Assembly (NCBI GenBank): GCA_026991575.1
Contig: JALXBF010000036.1
Coordinates: 1-64,000 of the forward strand
Reading direction: 5' to 3'
DNA from: Planctomycetota bacterium
Lineage (GTDB): Bacteria; Planctomycetota; Planctomycetia; JALXBF01
DNA: 64,000 bases
The notes beneath the pieces were generated by a model. It was not told the origin of the DNA. It searched no databases and saw nothing but the letters and a program-made list of their open reading frames with translations. The position numbers and the translations under genes are program-made. Of this stretch, positions 62,727 to 64,000 are shown piece by piece (the first letter of the stretch is position 1; the number at the start of each line of letters is the position of its first letter).

Positions 62727-63551
62727 CTACGCTGTAGCTGCCAGGGGGCTTTCGAACTGCCAGCGGGGACACTGAGAGAAGAACGCGAGCGGGTTCTCGT
62801 AGACGATCTTCCGAATCGTCTCCTCGCTGTGCCCGCGCATGCGCATCTCGTGGATGAAGTCGGTAACCGCCAGCGGATTGGAGGGCCCCCAGTCGCCGGC
62901 AGAATTGACCATGATCCGCTCGGTTCCATACATCTCGACCATATCCGCGGCGCGCTGCGGAGTGCACTTGGTCACCGGGTACAGCGTCATTCCCACCCAG
63001 TAGCCTTCCTCCAGCGCATAGCGAATCGTGTGCTCCTCGACGTGGTCAATGAGTACCTTCTCTGGCCGAATGCGGCTGTCGCCGCGGAGCATGTCCAGGA
63101 TCATGCGCGTCCCCTGGTACTTGTCCTCCAGGTGGGGCGTATGCACCAGGATCAACTCGTTATGGCGGGCCGCCAGGTCCACTTGCTCCAGAAAAATGAT
63201 CGCCTCGTTGCGTGTGTTCTTGTTCAGCCCGATCTCGCCTACGCCCAAGCAGTTCGGACGGTCCAGGAACTCTGGCAGGATCGCGATCACCTCGCGCGCC
63301 AGGCTGACATTCTCGGCCTCCTTGGCGTTGATGCAGACCCAACAGTAATGCTTGATGCCGTACTGGGCGGCGCGCTTCGGTTCGAACTCGGTCAGATGCC
63401 GGAAATAGTCGCGGAAGCTCTCGGCCGAGCCCCGGTCGAAGCCGGCCCAGAATGCTGGTTCGCTGACGGCCACGCAGCCTGCCCGTGCCAACCGCTCATA
63501 GTCGTCCGTCACTCGAGAGACCATGTGATTGTGCGGATCGATGTAGTACAT
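62727..63551 (-). CDS. TatD-family metal-dependent hydrolase (EboB-like)
   Basis: 274 residues. The amidohydrolase-fold metal motif at the N-terminus is MYYIDPHNH (Asp5, His7, His9). Other family features are GVGEIGLNK with a catalytic/metal Glu near residue 129, VHTPHLEDK with a His ligand, VLIDHVEEH, and MVNSAGDWGPSNPLAV carrying the last Asp. The usual TatD DxHxH is slightly altered as DPHNH, and EIGLNKN replaces EIGLD. It is 14 bases downstream of the small gene and 33 upstream of UbiA, all leftward. In ebo clusters a TatD-like protein (EboB) precedes the UbiA-like EboC. Confidence 0.85.
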   Translation of the reverse strand: MYYIDPHNHMVSRVTDDYERLARAGCVAVSEPAFWAGFDRGSAESFRDYFRHLTEFEPKRAAQYGIKHYCWVCINAKEAENVSLAREVIAILPEFLDRPNCLGVGEIGLNKNTRNEAIIFLEQVDLAARHNELILVHTPHLEDKYQGTRMILDMLRGDSRIRPEKVLIDHVEEHTIRYALEEGYWVGMTLYPVTKCTPQRAADMVEMYGTERIMVNSAGDWGPSNPLAVTDFIHEMRMRGHSEETIRKIVYENPLAFFSQCPRWQFESPLAATA

Positions 63552-63564
63552 GGCGGCACGCCTC

Positions 63565-63837
63565 TTACGGGTTTGTCGCGCTCAGGTCGAACTTCTGCTG
63601 CCAGTCCGGATCATACGGTCGGCTGAAGATGAGCTGGATCTCCTCGGCATAGTTGGTGCGCTCGCTGGCCAGCACCTCAAGGGCACGGCGGAGCTGGCCG
63701 ATGCGGGGATCGTTGCGCAGCTGCTCATCATCGCCCGGGGCTCGCCGGATGCGATCCAGGATCGCGGCCGCGTCGAGCAGTTTGCACCGAAGCTCAAGAA
63801 AATACCGCTCGAAAACTTCTTTCTTGGTCAACGGCAT
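63565..63837 (-). CDS. Small conserved planctomycete protein upstream of TatD gene
   Basis: 90 residues from ATG 63837; the longer frame from GTG 63900 adds 21 residues that look less conserved. It is mostly helical with MPLTKKEVFERYFLELRCKL and AAAILDRIRRAPGDDEQLR, then LRRALEVLASERTNYAEEIQ and a tail with FSRPYDPDWQQKFD. There is no membrane segment. I recall small proteins of this type beside TatD/UbiA-type genes in planctomycetes. It occupies the position of eboA in ebo clusters, but is shorter than typical EboA. Function unknown. Confidence 0.68.
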   Translation of the reverse strand: MPLTKKEVFERYFLELRCKLLDAAAILDRIRRAPGDDEQLRNDPRIGQLRRALEVLASERTNYAEEIQLIFSRPYDPDWQQKFDLSATNP

Positions 63838-63922
63838 CGGCGGCACTCCAAGCAGTTGTCCGGTCTTTCCGCCTAATTCTTCACGATAGCGCGCGGCCAC
63901 GCGCGGATCAACCGCCCCACTT

Positions 63923-63944
63923 GATCGCCCAAATACGGGCGATC
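63923..63944. repeat. Inverted repeat upstream of the TatD/UbiA cluster
   Basis: GATCGCCC at 63923-63930 and GGGCGATC at 63937-63944 form a perfect 8-bp repeat around a 6-base loop (AAATAC). It sits about 90 bases upstream of the small gene's ATG. Read leftward, it lies inside a 15-codon frame (MTETIARIWAIKWGG) that starts with GAGGGGG upstream. It could be an operator, a leader hairpin or part of a gene beyond the window. Confidence 0.45.
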
Positions 63945-64000
63945 GTCTCCGTCATGCACCCCCTCGTTGCGCGTGGTCATCCCTGGTCACGTAGGATCGG

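Overview
The window looks like chromosomal DNA of a GC-rich planctomycete. The taxonomic pointers are a pseudopilin-like DUF1559 protein, a secreted protease whose N-terminus carries the planctomycete LEPRxLLS-type motif (here LEARQLLS), DUF1080, DUF1570 and DUF3500 proteins, H4MPT-linked C1 genes (fae, mtdB/mtdC-type), and a prenyltransferase close to the futalosine-pathway MqnP type. No phage, insertion sequence, CRISPR array or tRNA was recognised. I cannot assign a genus; a Pirellulales-like or thermophilic relative is possible but unproven.

Layout. 1-1060: 3'-truncated glycoside-hydrolase-like gene. 1.4-7.4 kb: three-gene type IV pilus or secretion platform operon (PilM fused to a PilN-like part, then two membrane-anchored proteins with Gly/Met-rich repeats). 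7.4-12.6 kb: murD, a divergent uvrA and csrA. 12.8-17.6 kb: information-processing block with rpoN, a large-type SRP RNA, dnaX with an A9 slippery run, ybaB and recR. 17.8-22.4 kb: RND efflux pair. 22.4-27.1 kb: leftward hisD, Na+/solute symporter with its small partner, and a flavoprotein with halogenase-type motifs. 27.4-31.5 kb: secreted metzincin, then a tetrahydromethanopterin C1 island (ATP-grasp ligase, fae, mtdB/C). 31.5-34.3 kb: leftward three-gene set (membrane protein, CpsD-like ATPase lacking the P-loop lysine, reduced ExeA-like ATPase), then yjbQ. 34.3-35.5 kb is gene-poor. 35.5-42.1 kb: L,D-transpeptidase, nuclease-like protein, metallophosphoesterase, methyltransferase and a polytopic GT-C-like protein. 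42.5-50.7 kb: a five-gene operon of NHL protein, double-VWA protein, MoxR, DUF58 and BatA-like protein. 50.8-52.6 kb: aspS. 52.7-61.7 kb: mostly exported proteins. 61.8-64 kb: a UbiA/TatD/small-protein cluster resembling the first half of an ebo operon.

The main points for follow-up are the dnaX slippery site, where slippage in either direction gives an almost immediate stop; the large SRP RNA in Bacillus-like synteny with dnaX-ybaB-recR; the operon of two degenerate P-loop ATPases; and the ebo-like cluster cut by the window edge. Functions are by family recognition from the translated sequence only; no search was run.
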